DNA of 64,000 nucleotides from Oscillospiraceae bacterium (GCA_018110925.1 JAGAZJ010000020.1:20464-84463), one strand, 5' to 3'; shown: positions 35,070 to 47,255, numbered from the stretch's first letter. Numbers and translations: made by a program. Notes: generated by a model not told the origin, from the letters alone.

Positions 35070-36593
35070 TCAAAGTTCAAAATCTTCAAGCAGATAAAGC
35101 TCGGAAGCATGATCCGTCTCGGAAGCAAGCTTTTTCTCCGCCTGCTTCTTGTATTTATCTATGCCTGCGGTCGCCTTGTTCACGGCGCATAGAGTACCCG
35201 CACCCGCAACACATCCGCCGGGGCATCCCATGCCCTCCAGCAGATAGCCGTCATACTTGTGTGCCTTTGCCATCTGCAGCATCTTGCGGCACTCTGACAG
35301 ACCCTGAGCCGATGTGGTCTTTACCTCTCTGTCGGGAGCTATCCTGTGTATCTCTTCCGCCACAGCACCTGCAACTCCTCCGCTGACCGCAAAGCCGCGC
35401 CCTGCGCCCGTGGCACTGTTGAGAGGCACCTCCTCCGAAGCGGGGATATTGTCAAGGTCTACTTCCTTTGCGGCAAACATTCCCATGAGCTCCTCAAAGG
35501 TCAGAACGAAATCCACATAGCTCCTCACGCTCCTGCGGCTCGCCTCCAGCTTCTTTGCGGAACAGGGCCCTATAAATGCTATCATGCAGTCGGGGTCGTT
35601 TTTCTTTTCAAGCCTTGCCGTAAGTACCATAGGTGTGAGTGCCATGGATATATTCTTTGCAAGCTCGGGGAACAGCTTCTTTGCCATCACCGACCATGCG
35701 GGACAGCAGGATGTTCCCATGAAATCGAGCTTTTCGGGAACATTCTCTATGAAGTCCTTTGCTTCCTCGACCGTGCAGAGGTCTGCGCCCACCGCCACCT
35801 CTGAAACGCTGTCAAAGCCCAGCTGCTTCATGGCATATGTGAGCTTTTCGGGGGTGACCTTTGGTCCGAACTGACCGTAGAATGCGGGCGCTACTATCGC
35901 AACGACCCTTCTTCCCGTCTTTATGGCGTGGATGAGCTGGAATATCTGCCCCTTGTCAGCGATAGCACCGAAGGGACAGTTCACAAGGCACATACCGCAG
36001 GATACACAGCGGTCATAGTTTATCTTTGCCCTGCCGTGTTCATCGCTGCCTATGGCATCCATGCCGCAGGCACGGGCACAAGGGCGCTCTACCTTCAGTA
36101 TCGCTCCGTAGGGGCACACGTCCTTGCATCTGCCGCACTTGATGCACTTTTCCTCGTCGATGATGGATTTGCCGTGCCTGATGCTTATAGCGCCCTTTGG
36201 ACATACCTCCTTGCAGGGATTTTCAAAGCATCCCTGACAAACCTCTGTCACATGATAGTGCATAGTGGGGCAGGCGTTGCAGGCAAAGCTGATTATGTTT
36301 ATGAGGGGAGGATCATAGTATTTCTCTGCGATGGCGCTCTCATTCACACCTCTCGATACGGGGGCGTGCTCGCTCACATCACGGAGCGGCAGACCCATTG
36401 CAAGGCGCAGTCTTTCCTCGACTATCGCCCTTTCAAGGAATATCGACTCTCTGTGCGCCGCAACATCTCCGGGGCATATCTTGTAGGGCAGATCCTCCAT
36501 TCTTGAATAATCACCGCCCTCATACGCAAGCCTTGCGACCTCGGTGAATACCTTTCTCCTCATATCCGTAACGGATGAATAAATACCTCTCAT
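35070..36593 (-). CDS. Monomeric [FeFe] hydrogenase, group B-like
   Basis: 507 residues. After about 115 N-terminal residues come Cys-rich ferredoxin motifs (CQGCFENPCKEVCP, CIKCGRCKDVCPYGA, CVSCGMCLVNCPFGA). The H-cluster domain shows L1 TSCCPAW, L2 IGPCSAKK and L3 EGMGCPGGCVAGAG. All H-cluster cysteines are present, but the GGGQP usual after L3 in group A is replaced, and there is no N-terminal 2Fe-2S domain. This fits group B monomeric enzymes, whose physiological direction is not settled. Gene is preceded by a terminator and a 54-residue membrane protein gene. No maturase genes in the window. Confidence 0.88.
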   Translation of the reverse strand: MRGIYSSVTDMRRKVFTEVARLAYEGGDYSRMEDLPYKICPGDVAAHRESIFLERAIVEERLRLAMGLPLRDVSEHAPVSRGVNESAIAEKYYDPPLINIISFACNACPTMHYHVTEVCQGCFENPCKEVCPKGAISIRHGKSIIDEEKCIKCGRCKDVCPYGAILKVERPCARACGMDAIGSDEHGRAKINYDRCVSCGMCLVNCPFGAIADKGQIFQLIHAIKTGRRVVAIVAPAFYGQFGPKVTPEKLTYAMKQLGFDSVSEVAVGADLCTVEEAKDFIENVPEKLDFMGTSCCPAWSVMAKKLFPELAKNISMALTPMVLTARLEKKNDPDCMIAFIGPCSAKKLEASRRSVRSYVDFVLTFEELMGMFAAKEVDLDNIPASEEVPLNSATGAGRGFAVSGGVAGAVAEEIHRIAPDREVKTTSAQGLSECRKMLQMAKAHKYDGYLLEGMGCPGGCVAGAGTLCAVNKATAGIDKYKKQAEKKLASETDHASELYLLEDFEL

Positions 36594-36632
36594 AAACTGA
36601 CCTTCTTATCGGGGGAACGGGTGTTGTACCAT

Positions 36633-36659
36633 AAAAAAAGGGGCTGAGCGTGCCCCTTT
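36633..36659 (-). terminator. Terminator or attenuator before the hydrogenase gene
   Basis: AAGGGGC and GCCCCTT arms, then seven T on the minus strand. Lies 40 bp upstream of the hydrogenase start, downstream of the small membrane-protein gene. Confidence 0.8.
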
Positions 36660-36690
36660 GCATCTTATCCTGTGCTCACAAGCGGGCACA

Positions 36691-36855
36691 TCATGACCAA
36701 GGAAGTTCTTCCTTTGAGCTGAATGACATTATGCCGCTTCTCTCTCTCAGACCGAGCGCAAACTGGATTATCATGATGATAAGGCTTGCAGTGGTAGCGG
36801 TAAACGCCACGAGAAGAAGTATCGAACGGGCTATCGTAAGTCCCTTATGTGCCAT
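36691..36855 (-). CDS. 54-residue single-span membrane protein
   Basis: Begins MAHKGLTIARSILLLV and ends SSKEELPWS, stop TGA. One hydrophobic segment from about residue 10 to 35 (SILLLVAFTATTASLIIMII) flanked by basic residues. AAGGAGGTATACAT precedes the ATG, and a strong promoter stands 45 bp upstream, so translation is likely. No family recognised. It is the leftmost gene before the dnaA promoter region and reads away from it. Confidence 0.75.
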   Translation of the reverse strand: MAHKGLTIARSILLLVAFTATTASLIIMIIQFALGLRERSGIMSFSSKEELPWS

Positions 36856-36898
36856 ATGTATACCTCCTTGCTTTTTGTCGGGATTTTCTCTTTATGTG

Positions 36899-36927
36899 AT
36901 TATAACACAAAAACAGTTTCACGTCAA
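36899..36927 (-). promoter_or_regulatory. Promoter of the 54-residue membrane protein
   Basis: Minus-strand -35 TTGACG, 17-bp spacer, -10 TATAAT. Confidence 0.72.
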
Positions 36928-37109
36928 TATTTTTTTGTCAGTTTGTATGATATGCTCACATCTTCATTTCTGCCTGTGAGTATATACATACCTAAAAAAT
37001 ATATATTATATATAGTATATAATTATATTGTTTTTTTACAATTTATCCAATAATACATCAAAACAGCTATACACTGCGTATTGCTGTGGTTTTTACATCA
37101 ATAAAATAC

Positions 37110-37139
37110 TTGATTTTTTTTTTAATGTTATGTTATAAT
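37110..37139 (+). promoter_or_regulatory. Promoter of dnaA
   Basis: -35 TTGATT, 18-bp T-rich spacer, extended -10 TGT-TATAAT; start near 37146. Confidence 0.7.
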
Positions 37140-37191
37140 ACATTAGTATAGCTTCGCAAGCTGTACGCTTAATTTTTTAACGGAGAAAAGG

Positions 37192-38556
37192 ATGCAGCAA
37201 ATGAATTCGTTTGACGAAGTTTATGAGCTTGTTCTCGGGTATATAGAGAAAAAGGCTGACGAGGAGCAGATTTCCAAGGTAGCTTACGATACATGGATAA
37301 AAAAGATAAAGCCCGTCAGGATGGAGGGCAACAAGGTCTACCTGAAAGTAGACAACACCTGGGTGCAGAGTGTCATAAAAGCACAGTATGAGGATCTTCT
37401 GAAAGAGGCATTCCTCGGCATAATAGGCTTTGAACCCGAGATAATATTCATACCGCAGACACAGGAAGCCGAGACCGGTGACGACATATCTGCGGACAAT
37501 GATGCTGCTCTCAAAAAGGCATACAACGATGCCGAATACAAATATACGTTCGATACGTTCATAGTGGGCAAATCCAATGAATTTACCTACCGTGCGGCTC
37601 TTGCTGTGTCCGAAAATCCCGGCTCGGCATATAATCCGCTGTTCATACACGGCCCATCGGGTCTGGGCAAAACACATCTGATGCAGGCCATAGGCAACAA
37701 GGTAAAAAGCGAGAGACCCGATATGAACGTGCTTTATGTCACGGGTGAGATATTCACCACCGAGCTTATCGAGGCGATACAGCTCAAGGACCCGATGACA
37801 TTCAAGAAGAAATACCGCAGTGTGGATATGCTCCTTATGGATGATGTACAATTCATAGCAGGCAAGGAATCCACGCAGGAGGAATTTTTCCACACATTCA
37901 ACGAGCTTAAATCCCTCGGCAAGCAGATAGTCCTCACCTCAGACCGCCCCACAAGGGATCTGAGCATACTTGACGAAAGGATAAGAACACGCTTTGAAGA
38001 GGGTCTGATAACCGACATAAGCACTCCCGACTTTGAAACAAGAGTGGCTATCGTCAAGAGAAAGGCATCTCTTCTCGACCTTGACCTCACGGACGACGTG
38101 GTGAACTATGTTGCAACAAGACTCAAATCCAACGTGAGACAGCTTGAGGGATGCGTGAAAAAGCTGAAAGCATATCAGCACCTCATGAACACATCGCCCA
38201 CGCTGACACAGGCACAGAGCGCCATAAGCGAGATACTCAACGAAAACGACAATGCCCCAATAACCGCAGAGAAGATAGTGAATGAAGTCGCAGCGGTGTA
38301 CGGCGTAAAGGCTGATGATATACGCTCAGAAAAGAGATCGAAGCAGATATCCCTTGCCCGCAAGGTATGTGCATATGCCATCAAGGATATCACACCCCTT
38401 TCGCTCAAGATGATCGGTGCGGAGCTGGGCAACAAGGATCACTCCTCCGTATCCGGATATATAAACGACGTGAAGAAGCTTATGTCTGAAAATTCGGTCA
38501 CAAAGGACAATGTCGAGGATATTATAAGAAACCTCAAATCCCAGGGAAACAAATGA
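37192..38556 (+). CDS. dnaA: Chromosomal replication initiator DnaA
   Basis: 454 residues. Domain I is at 1-90, a short acidic domain II (about 95-115) follows, then the AAA+ domain III with Walker A GPSGLGKTHL and Walker B LLMDDVQF, and domain IV with the DNA-binding signature DHSSVSGYINDVKKL. It opens oriC and recruits the helicase. GGAG lies 6 bases before the chosen ATG; an ATG three codons later is also possible. A 489-bp spacer separates it from dnaN. Confidence 0.98.
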   Translation: MQQMNSFDEVYELVLGYIEKKADEEQISKVAYDTWIKKIKPVRMEGNKVYLKVDNTWVQSVIKAQYEDLLKEAFLGIIGFEPEIIFIPQTQEAETGDDISADNDAALKKAYNDAEYKYTFDTFIVGKSNEFTYRAALAVSENPGSAYNPLFIHGPSGLGKTHLMQAIGNKVKSERPDMNVLYVTGEIFTTELIEAIQLKDPMTFKKKYRSVDMLLMDDVQFIAGKESTQEEFFHTFNELKSLGKQIVLTSDRPTRDLSILDERIRTRFEEGLITDISTPDFETRVAIVKRKASLLDLDLTDDVVNYVATRLKSNVRQLEGCVKKLKAYQHLMNTSPTLTQAQSAISEILNENDNAPITAEKIVNEVAAVYGVKADDIRSEKRSKQISLARKVCAYAIKDITPLSLKMIGAELGNKDHSSVSGYINDVKKLMSENSVTKDNVEDIIRNLKSQGNK

Positions 38557-39045
38557 CAGCATAACAAGTATACAAATTGTATTTAAATTTCAATTTTATA
38601 CTAATAATCATATAATACTTAAAGTTTAAAACATTTTTTTCAACACGATGTTGAAAAATGTGTTAGAAAGTTTTGCAGATAGAAATTATAGTTACAAAAC
38701 AATTACAAGCGGTAAAAATTTGAAAAATACAGAGTGTATATTATTACAAATCAACACACTTCAAACATTTATGTGTTGAAAGTGGGATTTTCACAACATT
38801 TTTCTAACTTTCAACCCACATTATTCCAACATATCAACATACCGGCAGACATTCCGGACATATATCAAAAACCGCAACATTTTTTCATCATGCTGTTGTT
38901 TGAAATTTTTTTCAGTCGTTAAGGGGTCTGCGGCACTTTTCAAAACTTTCAACACTACAACTACAATAACAAATAACTACGTTAAGTTATGTTTTTTAAA
39001 ACACAGCCTTGTGTGGAATATCAAACTGAAAGATCGGTGAGAAAA
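38557..39045. other. oriC: dnaA-dnaN spacer, candidate oriC
   Basis: 489 bp without a gene, strongly AT-rich. No exact TTATCCACA. It holds repeated TTTTCAACA-like words on both strands: an inverted pair at 38637-38657 (TTTTCAACA-CGA-TGTTGAAAA without counting the flanking T/A run), others near 38773, 38809 and 38947, and CAACATTTTT at 38795 and 38875. One TATTCCACA (minus strand) is at 39012-39020. TTTTCAACA is one base from the accepted variant TTTTCCACA. Position between dnaA and dnaN, and outward gene orientation on both sides, support origin function. Confidence 0.6.
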
Positions 39046-40155
39046 ATGATATTTAAATGCAAACAGAAAGAACTGAATGAAACACTCAATAATGTGACAA
39101 GGGCAGTGCCCCAGAAATCACCAATGCAGGCACTTGAAGGTGTCAAGATGTATATCAACAACAACGACCTGGAGCTGACAGGCTATGATCTTGAGATAGG
39201 CATCAAGACCACCATAAACGTAAAGTCTGAGGATCACGGAGAATTCGTGGTCAATGCAAGGATATTCTCGGATATAATAAGAAAGATGCCCGACGATGAG
39301 ATATCGGTAGAGGTGGATGAAAAGCTGAAAGTCACCATCAAGGGACAGAAGGCGGAGTATAACATACTCGCCCTCACGGCTGACGACTACCCATCCATAC
39401 CCGATATAGACAAGTCGGATTTCTTTGAGTTCCCCCAGCCTGTGATAAAGAATATGATAAATCAGACCATATTCGCTGTTTCACAGAATGACTCAAAGCC
39501 CATACTCAAGGGCGAGCTTTTCGATATAGAGAACGGGCTTTTCACGCTTGTTGCCATAGACGGTTTCCGCCTTGCGATAAGACGTGAGAAGATAGACACT
39601 GACGACAGGTTCAACTTCGTTGTCAAGGCGAAGGCCCTCTCTGAGCTCACAAAGCTGCTCAGCGACAATGAGGACTCAAAGGTGAACGTGTATGTCACCA
39701 GAAAGCACGTTGTATTCGACCTCAACGGCTATATGCTCATAACAAGGCTCTTAGAGGGCGAATTCCACAACTACCGCGGCTCTGTGCCCGCAAATCACAA
39801 TACCGAGGTAATCATCAACACCCGTGATGTCACAGATATGCTGGAAAGATGTATGCTCATCATAGTCGAGCATACAAAGGCGGCTGTAAGATGCGTTATC
39901 GGCAACGGTGAGATCAAGGTGTCATGTTCCACATCCCTCGGTAATTTCTCGGATTCCTGCTCTGCCGACATAACAGGCGACATGACTGAGATAGGATTTA
40001 ACTGCAAGTACTTCATCGAGGCTCTCAAAGCAACAGAGTCCGACAAGGTGAAGCTGCAGCTGGGCGGCAATCTTGCCCCGATGAAGATAGTTCCTCTCGA
40101 CGGCGATGACTACACCTTCCTGCTCCTTCCCGTAAGGCTCAAAAATGCAGGCTGA
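39046..40155 (+). CDS. dnaN: DNA polymerase III subunit beta (sliding clamp)
   Basis: 369 residues from the ATG at 39046 (MIFKCKQKELNETLNNV), with GGTGAG upstream; the 19-codon in-frame extension is not conserved. Three clamp domains, with LTGYDLEIGI, VAIDGFRLAIRRE and the C-terminal FLLLPVRL typical of the family. The ring dimer tethers the polymerase to DNA. Followed 21 bp later by the S4 gene. Confidence 0.97.
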   Translation: MIFKCKQKELNETLNNVTRAVPQKSPMQALEGVKMYINNNDLELTGYDLEIGIKTTINVKSEDHGEFVVNARIFSDIIRKMPDDEISVEVDEKLKVTIKGQKAEYNILALTADDYPSIPDIDKSDFFEFPQPVIKNMINQTIFAVSQNDSKPILKGELFDIENGLFTLVAIDGFRLAIRREKIDTDDRFNFVVKAKALSELTKLLSDNEDSKVNVYVTRKHVVFDLNGYMLITRLLEGEFHNYRGSVPANHNTEVIINTRDVTDMLERCMLIIVEHTKAAVRCVIGNGEIKVSCSTSLGNFSDSCSADITGDMTEIGFNCKYFIEALKATESDKVKLQLGGNLAPMKIVPLDGDDYTFLLLPVRLKNAG

Positions 40156-40176
40156 TGACGGCCGAAAGGACAGACC

Positions 40177-40422
40177 ATGAAGATACAGATAAGAACTGAA
40201 TACATAAAGCTGGGCGACCTGCTCAAATTCTCGGGTCTTGCCGAAACAGGCGGAGAGGCAAAGGAAATGGTGCAGGCGGGCATATGCGATGTGGACGGAG
40301 AAAGGTGTACCATGAGGGGCAGAAAAATTCGCCCCGGCATGAGCGTGCTCGTCCACTTTGAGGATGCGGACGAACCCATAGAAGTGAGTTATGCCGATGG
40401 TGTGAGCTTCGGTGAGAACTGA
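40177..40422 (+). CDS. S4-domain RNA-binding protein (YaaA-like)
   Basis: 81 residues with the S4 fold: [46 protein letters not shown]. This small protein is found between dnaN and recF in most Firmicutes; a link to ribosome assembly has been proposed for relatives. Its stop overlaps recF. GAAAGGACAGACC before the ATG. Confidence 0.92.
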   Translation: MKIQIRTEYIKLGDLLKFSGLAETGGEAKEMVQAGICDVDGERCTMRGRKIRPGMSVLVHFEDADEPIEVSYADGVSFGEN

Positions 40423-41549
40423 TGGTCATAGACAGCATATATGCCGACGGGTATAAAAATCTCTGCGGCATAGATATAAAGGCTCACCCCGGTATGAATA
40501 TCTTTGTGGGCGACAACGCACAGGGCAAGACCAACCTGATAGAAGCCATATGGCTGATGACGGGGTGCAGATCTTTCAGAGGCACAAGGGACAGGGATTT
40601 CATCGGCTTTGACAAGGAGAGAGCCGATATACGCCTGGGATATACTGACAGGGAGCGTTCACAGAGCATAGGATTTGCTGTTAAAAGACAGAATATGCGT
40701 GACAAGGAGATCACTCTCAACGGTGTGAAGATACCATTGCTGTCAAGGCTTTTCGGCAATCTCAAATGCGTGGTCTTTACACCGGAGGATCTTGCAATAG
40801 CAAAGGGGTCTCCCGACAACAGGAGGAGCTTTATAGACCTGTCGGCTTCACAGCTGAAAATATCCTTTGTCTATGCTCTCAACAAGTATGACAACATACT
40901 CAGCCAGAGAAATGCTGCCATAAAGGATATACAGATGGGGCTCGCAAACAGGGATGCACTTGATATATGGGATGTGCAGCTTGCAAAGACAGGGGCGTAT
41001 ATATCTGTTATAAGAGATACATACTGTAATACTCTGAATAATTATACAAAGAGTTTATATAATCTTATTACAGAGGGTAATGAAGAATTTCAAATATACT
41101 ATCAGTCAACTATTTACAGATCGCTCGAAGGACGTACAGACCATGAGGGCGAGCTGTATGAAATATATTACGACAAACTCAAACAAAGCATGGATGACGA
41201 TATCAGGGCCGGATACACTCTCTGCGGCATACACAGGGATGATGCGGTCGCAGTTATAAACGGTCTTTCGGTGCGTGAGTTCGGGTCGCAGGGACAGCAG
41301 AGGAGCGCCGCCCTTGCGATGAAGATAGCACAGGCACGGATAATCAGCGAGCAGACAGGGGATGCGCCCGTAATGCTGCTTGATGATGTGCTGAGCGAGC
41401 TTGATGTGAAAAGACAGCGCTTCGTGCTTGAAAATATTGAGGGTATGCAGGTGTTCATAACCTGCTGTGACGAAAGGACAGCCGCCCCGTCGGGAGTTCC
41501 CGCAAACGGCGAGATGTTCAGGATAAAAAACGGTATGATCGACAGGTGA
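40422..41549 (+). CDS. recF: DNA replication and repair protein RecF
   Basis: 375 residues. An SMC-like ATPase with Walker A GDNAQGKTNLIEAIW near residue 31 and the C-terminal signature SQGQQRSAALAMKIAQ followed by Walker B MLLDDVLSELD. It loads RecA at gaps with RecO and RecR. The start codon overlaps the stop of the S4 gene, so both are coupled. Confidence 0.96.
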   Translation: MVIDSIYADGYKNLCGIDIKAHPGMNIFVGDNAQGKTNLIEAIWLMTGCRSFRGTRDRDFIGFDKERADIRLGYTDRERSQSIGFAVKRQNMRDKEITLNGVKIPLLSRLFGNLKCVVFTPEDLAIAKGSPDNRRSFIDLSASQLKISFVYALNKYDNILSQRNAAIKDIQMGLANRDALDIWDVQLAKTGAYISVIRDTYCNTLNNYTKSLYNLITEGNEEFQIYYQSTIYRSLEGRTDHEGELYEIYYDKLKQSMDDDIRAGYTLCGIHRDDAVAVINGLSVREFGSQGQQRSAALAMKIAQARIISEQTGDAPVMLLDDVLSELDVKRQRFVLENIEGMQVFITCCDERTAAPSGVPANGEMFRIKNGMIDR

Positions 41550-41553
41550 TGTC

Positions 41554-41817
41554 ATGTATATCCATCTCGGTTCCGACACGGTGATAAGAGACAGTGACCT
41601 TATAGGTATTTTTGATATTGAAACATCGGTGAATGCGGACACAAGAGAATATCTCGCCGCATCGGGAAGAAGAAAAACTGCGGTATATGTATCCTATGAT
41701 ATGCCAAAGGCATATGTGACTGCTATCACGGACGGCAGGGAGAGGGTATATATCACGAATGTATCCCCTGCCACGCTGAAAAAGAGAACGGCAGATATCA
41801 ACACATTCAACACATGA
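41554..41817 (+). CDS. remB: DUF370 protein RemB (YaaB)
   Basis: 87 residues. MYIHLGSDTVIRDSDLIGIFDIET is the DUF370 core, and YITNVSPATLKKR the C-terminal part. Relatives (RemA/RemB) influence matrix genes in Bacillus. It sits in the recF-gyrB gap as in Bacillus. Its stop codon lies inside an inverted repeat TTCAACA-N5-TGTTGAA (41806-41824) before gyrB. Confidence 0.9.
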   Translation: MYIHLGSDTVIRDSDLIGIFDIETSVNADTREYLAASGRRKTAVYVSYDMPKAYVTAITDGRERVYITNVSPATLKKRTADINTFNT

Positions 41818-41851
41818 TGTTGAAATGATATGAAAGTAAGATACGGAGTAA

Positions 41852-43828
<1,977 letters not shown>

Positions 43829-43850
43829 TGAGATTATACGGAGCTTGAAA

Positions 43851-44477
43851 ATGTTTGACGACAGGATAGATGCGCCCCCTGCCGAGAAGCTGGCAGAGGG
43901 GGAATATTACAGCGACAAGGAACTGATCCTCAGAGGATTCAGGGTATTCCAGAAAAAGTATGTCAGAAAAAATACGATAATACAGCTCATACTTGTTTTT
44001 CTTGCGATGGTGGTAACAACAGTGAATATAGCCGACTGCTACACAAGAGGGCAGGATTATGTGTTTCAGATGTTTCTTCTGTTTTTCTGCCTTGCAATGG
44101 GCTTTATCCTCTGGAAGCGCCCCAAGGATACCTACAATAAGCTGGAAAATGCCCTCGGAGATCTTGAAGGTGTGAAGTACGGCTGTGAGGTATGGTCCGA
44201 CAGATTTGTTATTTCAACACTTGAAGACCCGCTTGTTGAAAAGGACAAACAGACGGAAGATGACGCCGACGGGGACGAGGGGTCGGACACTCCGCCCGCC
44301 ACGGTGATACATACCACCAACGGTGGTGTTGAAGTTGTTGAATGTGATGATATGTACGTTGTGTATATCAGAAAAATAAATGTGTATGTAGTACCGAAAT
44401 CAGCCTTCACCGATGAGGAGAACAGGGAAATATCGGAGAGGCTGTCTCTTGTGATGGGGACAAGGTACAGAAAATAG
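43851..44477 (+). CDS. YcxB-like membrane protein
   Basis: 208 residues from the ATG at 43851, with GGAG 7 bases upstream; a longer frame overlapping gyrB has no ribosome-binding site. Two membrane spans (about 44-64 and 72-92) precede a cytoplasmic domain ending in YVVYIRKINVYVVPKSAFTDEENREISERL, the YcxB-type C-terminal pattern. A Glu/Asp-rich loop interrupts this domain. Function unknown. Lies between gyrB and gyrA in the same direction, probably co-transcribed. Confidence 0.75.
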   Translation: MFDDRIDAPPAEKLAEGEYYSDKELILRGFRVFQKKYVRKNTIIQLILVFLAMVVTTVNIADCYTRGQDYVFQMFLLFFCLAMGFILWKRPKDTYNKLENALGDLEGVKYGCEVWSDRFVISTLEDPLVEKDKQTEDDADGDEGSDTPPATVIHTTNGGVEVVECDDMYVVYIRKINVYVVPKSAFTDEENREISERLSLVMGTRYRK

Positions 44478-44520
44478 AGTCGTGACCCTTCGGATCATAC
44501 TCTGAATAAAGAGGTATATT

Positions 44521-47085
44521 ATGTCAGAAGAATTCAGCTTGGAAAACCAGAAACTGGTGGATAAGGACATTGAAAAGGAAATGAGGGATTATTTCCTTGC
44601 ATACTCCATGTCCGTTATCATATCAAGAGCGCTTCCCGATGTAAGGGACGGTCTCAAACCCGTTCACAGACGCATACTCTACACCATGTTCGAGAAGGGG
44701 CTCACCCCCGACAAGGATTACAGAAAGTGCGCAGATACCGTCGGTGCAGTGCTGGGTTCATATCACCCTCACGGAGATGCGTCCGTATATGACGCACTGG
44801 TGCGTCTTGCACAGGATTTTTCCCTGCGTTATCCTCTCGTTGACGGCCACGGCAACTTCGGTTCGATGGACGGAGACCCCCCTGCCGCATACCGTTATAC
44901 AGAGTCCAGGATGGAGCGCATAACCCTTGAGATGATGTCTGACATCAACAAGGATACCATAGACTTCATGCCCAACTATGATGACCGTCTGAAAGAACCG
45001 GTCGTACTTCCCTCACGTTTCCCGAACCTTCTCGTGAACGGTTCCGTGGGTATAGCTGTCGGCATGGCGACAAACATCCCGCCCCACAATCTCGGTGAGA
45101 CCGTGGATGCGGTGAAGTGTCTCATGAACGACCCCGAATGTTCGCTTGAAGACCTTATGCAGTGCATAAAGGGACCCGACTTCCCCACGGGCGGCATAAT
45201 CATGGGCAGGTCAGGCATAAGAGCCGCCTACGGCACAGGCAAGGGCAAGGTAGTGCTCAGAGGCCGTGCCGAGATAGTCGAGCTGCACGGTAGAAACTGC
45301 ATACTCATCAGCGAGATCCCCTATATGGTCAACAAGAAAAAGCTGATAGAGCGTATGGCAGAGCTTGTCAAGGACAAGCGAATAGACGGCATATTCCACA
45401 TCAGGGACGAGTCTGACAAGGACAACGCCGTAAGGATAGTGATCGAGCTCAAAAAGGACGCCGTGCCTCAGGTAGTGCTCAATAATCTCTACAAGTACAC
45501 CGAGCTTCAGAGCAGTGTGGGCGTTATAATGCTCGCACTGGTAGATAACAAGCCCAAGCTCCTTACACTCAAGGAGATGCTCCAGAACTATCTTGACTTC
45601 CAGGTAGAGGTCATACGCCGCAGGACGAAGTTTGACCTTGATAAGGCCGAGGCGAGGGCTCATATCCTTGAGGGTATGGTCATTGCCGCAGACAATATCG
45701 ATGAAGTCATAAAGATATGCCGCACATCAAAGGATATAGCCGAGATACGCCAGCGTCTCATGGACAGATTTTCTCTCACAGAGCCGCAGGCAGAGGCTAT
45801 TGCCCAGATGCGTATGTATCAGCTCTCAAATATGGAGCGTCAGAAGATAGATGACGAGCTTGCGGAGCTTCATGCAAAGATAGACGATTTGAAGGACATA
45901 CTTGCAAAGCACGAGAGGGTGCTTGCAATAATCGCAGAGGATCTTGACAAGATAAAGGCAAAGTACAGCGACGAGCGCCGCACCGGCATAGAGAACGTCA
46001 GCGGTGAAGTGGATGTGGAGGATCTTATCCCGGAGGAAGAGTGTGTTGTTACCCTGACGGATATAGGCTACATCAAGCGCACTCTCCTCAGCGAGTATAA
46101 GACACAGCACAGGGGCGGCAAGGGCGTATCTGCCCTGAAACAGAAGGAAGAGGACATCGTTCAGGAGATGTTCATAGCGTCCACACATGATGATGTGCTG
46201 TTCATAACCAACAAGGGCGTCATGTACCGTCTGCGCTGCTATGAGATACCGGAGGGAAGCAAGGCGGCAAAGGGCACCAATATAATAAATATCCTGCCTC
46301 TTTCCGAGGGCGAGAAGATAGAAGCCATGATAAAGACGAGTGATTATGACGACGGCACGTTCCTTGTCATGGTCACAAAGAACGGCAGGATAAAGAGGAC
46401 TGCCATGTCTATGTACAAGAACGTGCGCAGGATGGGACTTCGTGCCATAGGTCTTGCGGAGGACGATGAGATATCGGGTGCAAGGCTGACATACGGCAAG
46501 TCTGAGCTCATGATAGCTACTAAGGGCGGTTATATCATACGCATAAACGAAAATGATGTAAGACCCATGAGCAGGACTGCATCGGGCGTCAGAGCGATAA
46601 AACTGCGTGATGGCGACCATGTGGTATCAATGGCGAGAGTGAGAGAGGGCGCATCTCTCCTTACAGTCACCGAAAAGGGCTACGGCAGACGTGTTGACCT
46701 TGAAGAATACCGCATACAGAAGCGAGGCGGCTACGGCATCAAGAACTATCGTGTCAACGATGTCAAGGGCTGTGTCTGCGGCATAAAGATAGTCGATGAG
46801 GACGACGATATAGTAATGATATCCTCAAACGGTGTCATCATCAGGATAAGAGCCTGTGACATACGCATAATGAGCAGATACTCGGGCGGTGTAAGGCTCA
46901 TGAAGGTGGCAGATGAAGAAAAGGTCATCACCTTCACAAGAACAGCTCATGAAGAGGATACCGAGATAACAGAGGTGGATGATACCCCCGTGGAGGACGA
47001 TCCTGTTGATATAGAGGCTGAGATGCTCGAAGAGCAGAAAGCCGAACAGGAAGCCGAAGATAAGGAGGACGACAGCGAGGAATAA
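44521..47085 (+). CDS. gyrA: DNA gyrase subunit A
   Basis: 854 residues. The quinolone-resistance region includes [14 protein letters not shown], with Ser-type position read as Ala ([11 protein letters not shown]). The catalytic tyrosine is in [10 protein letters not shown]. The GyrA box reads QHRGGKG instead of QRRGGKG, and the beta-pinwheel C-terminal domain follows with several repeated GY.I/G.R blades. The tail is very acidic ([18 protein letters not shown]). Followed by a strong terminator. Confidence 0.97.
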   Translation: MSEEFSLENQKLVDKDIEKEMRDYFLAYSMSVIISRALPDVRDGLKPVHRRILYTMFEKGLTPDKDYRKCADTVGAVLGSYHPHGDASVYDALVRLAQDFSLRYPLVDGHGNFGSMDGDPPAAYRYTESRMERITLEMMSDINKDTIDFMPNYDDRLKEPVVLPSRFPNLLVNGSVGIAVGMATNIPPHNLGETVDAVKCLMNDPECSLEDLMQCIKGPDFPTGGIIMGRSGIRAAYGTGKGKVVLRGRAEIVELHGRNCILISEIPYMVNKKKLIERMAELVKDKRIDGIFHIRDESDKDNAVRIVIELKKDAVPQVVLNNLYKYTELQSSVGVIMLALVDNKPKLLTLKEMLQNYLDFQVEVIRRRTKFDLDKAEARAHILEGMVIAADNIDEVIKICRTSKDIAEIRQRLMDRFSLTEPQAEAIAQMRMYQLSNMERQKIDDELAELHAKIDDLKDILAKHERVLAIIAEDLDKIKAKYSDERRTGIENVSGEVDVEDLIPEEECVVTLTDIGYIKRTLLSEYKTQHRGGKGVSALKQKEEDIVQEMFIASTHDDVLFITNKGVMYRLRCYEIPEGSKAAKGTNIINILPLSEGEKIEAMIKTSDYDDGTFLVMVTKNGRIKRTAMSMYKNVRRMGLRAIGLAEDDEISGARLTYGKSELMIATKGGYIIRINENDVRPMSRTASGVRAIKLRDGDHVVSMARVREGASLLTVTEKGYGRRVDLEEYRIQKRGGYGIKNYRVNDVKGCVCGIKIVDEDDDIVMISSNGVIIRIRACDIRIMSRYSGGVRLMKVADEEKVITFTRTAHEEDTEITEVDDTPVEDDPVDIEAEMLEEQKAEQEAEDKEDDSEE

Positions 47086-47180
47086 ATTCTTCTCTGTCAT
47101 ATGACTGATTGCAGATCGTTCGCAGATAGGTATAAAAAACCACCTGTTCGTTACGTGCTATGCTAATATAGAAGTTTTAT

Positions 47181-47225
47181 GCCATAGTATTTCTGATTTA
47201 CAGTCAGAAGTACTGTGGCGTTTTT
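47181..47225 (+). terminator. Terminator of gyrA
   Basis: 16-bp arms GCCATAGTATTTCTGA and TCAGAAGTACTGTGGC with two mismatches, followed by GTTTTT. Confidence 0.8.
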
Positions 47226-47226
47226 A

Positions 47227-47255
47227 TTGACTATGAAGCAATGTTATGCTATAAT
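47227..47255 (+). promoter_or_regulatory. Promoter of the BASS transporter gene
   Basis: -35 TTGACT, 17-bp spacer, -10 TATAAT, directly after the gyrA terminator. Confidence 0.75.

Larger units (their letters stand above)
36856..37191. other. AT-rich dnaA upstream region
   Basis: Holds divergent promoters for the 54-residue gene and dnaA. Between them is a very AT-rich block (about 36990-37035, alternating TATATA) that could unwind easily. One near-match to a DnaA box, TTATCCAAT at 37043-37051 (7 of 9). No gene seen. Confidence 0.5.
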
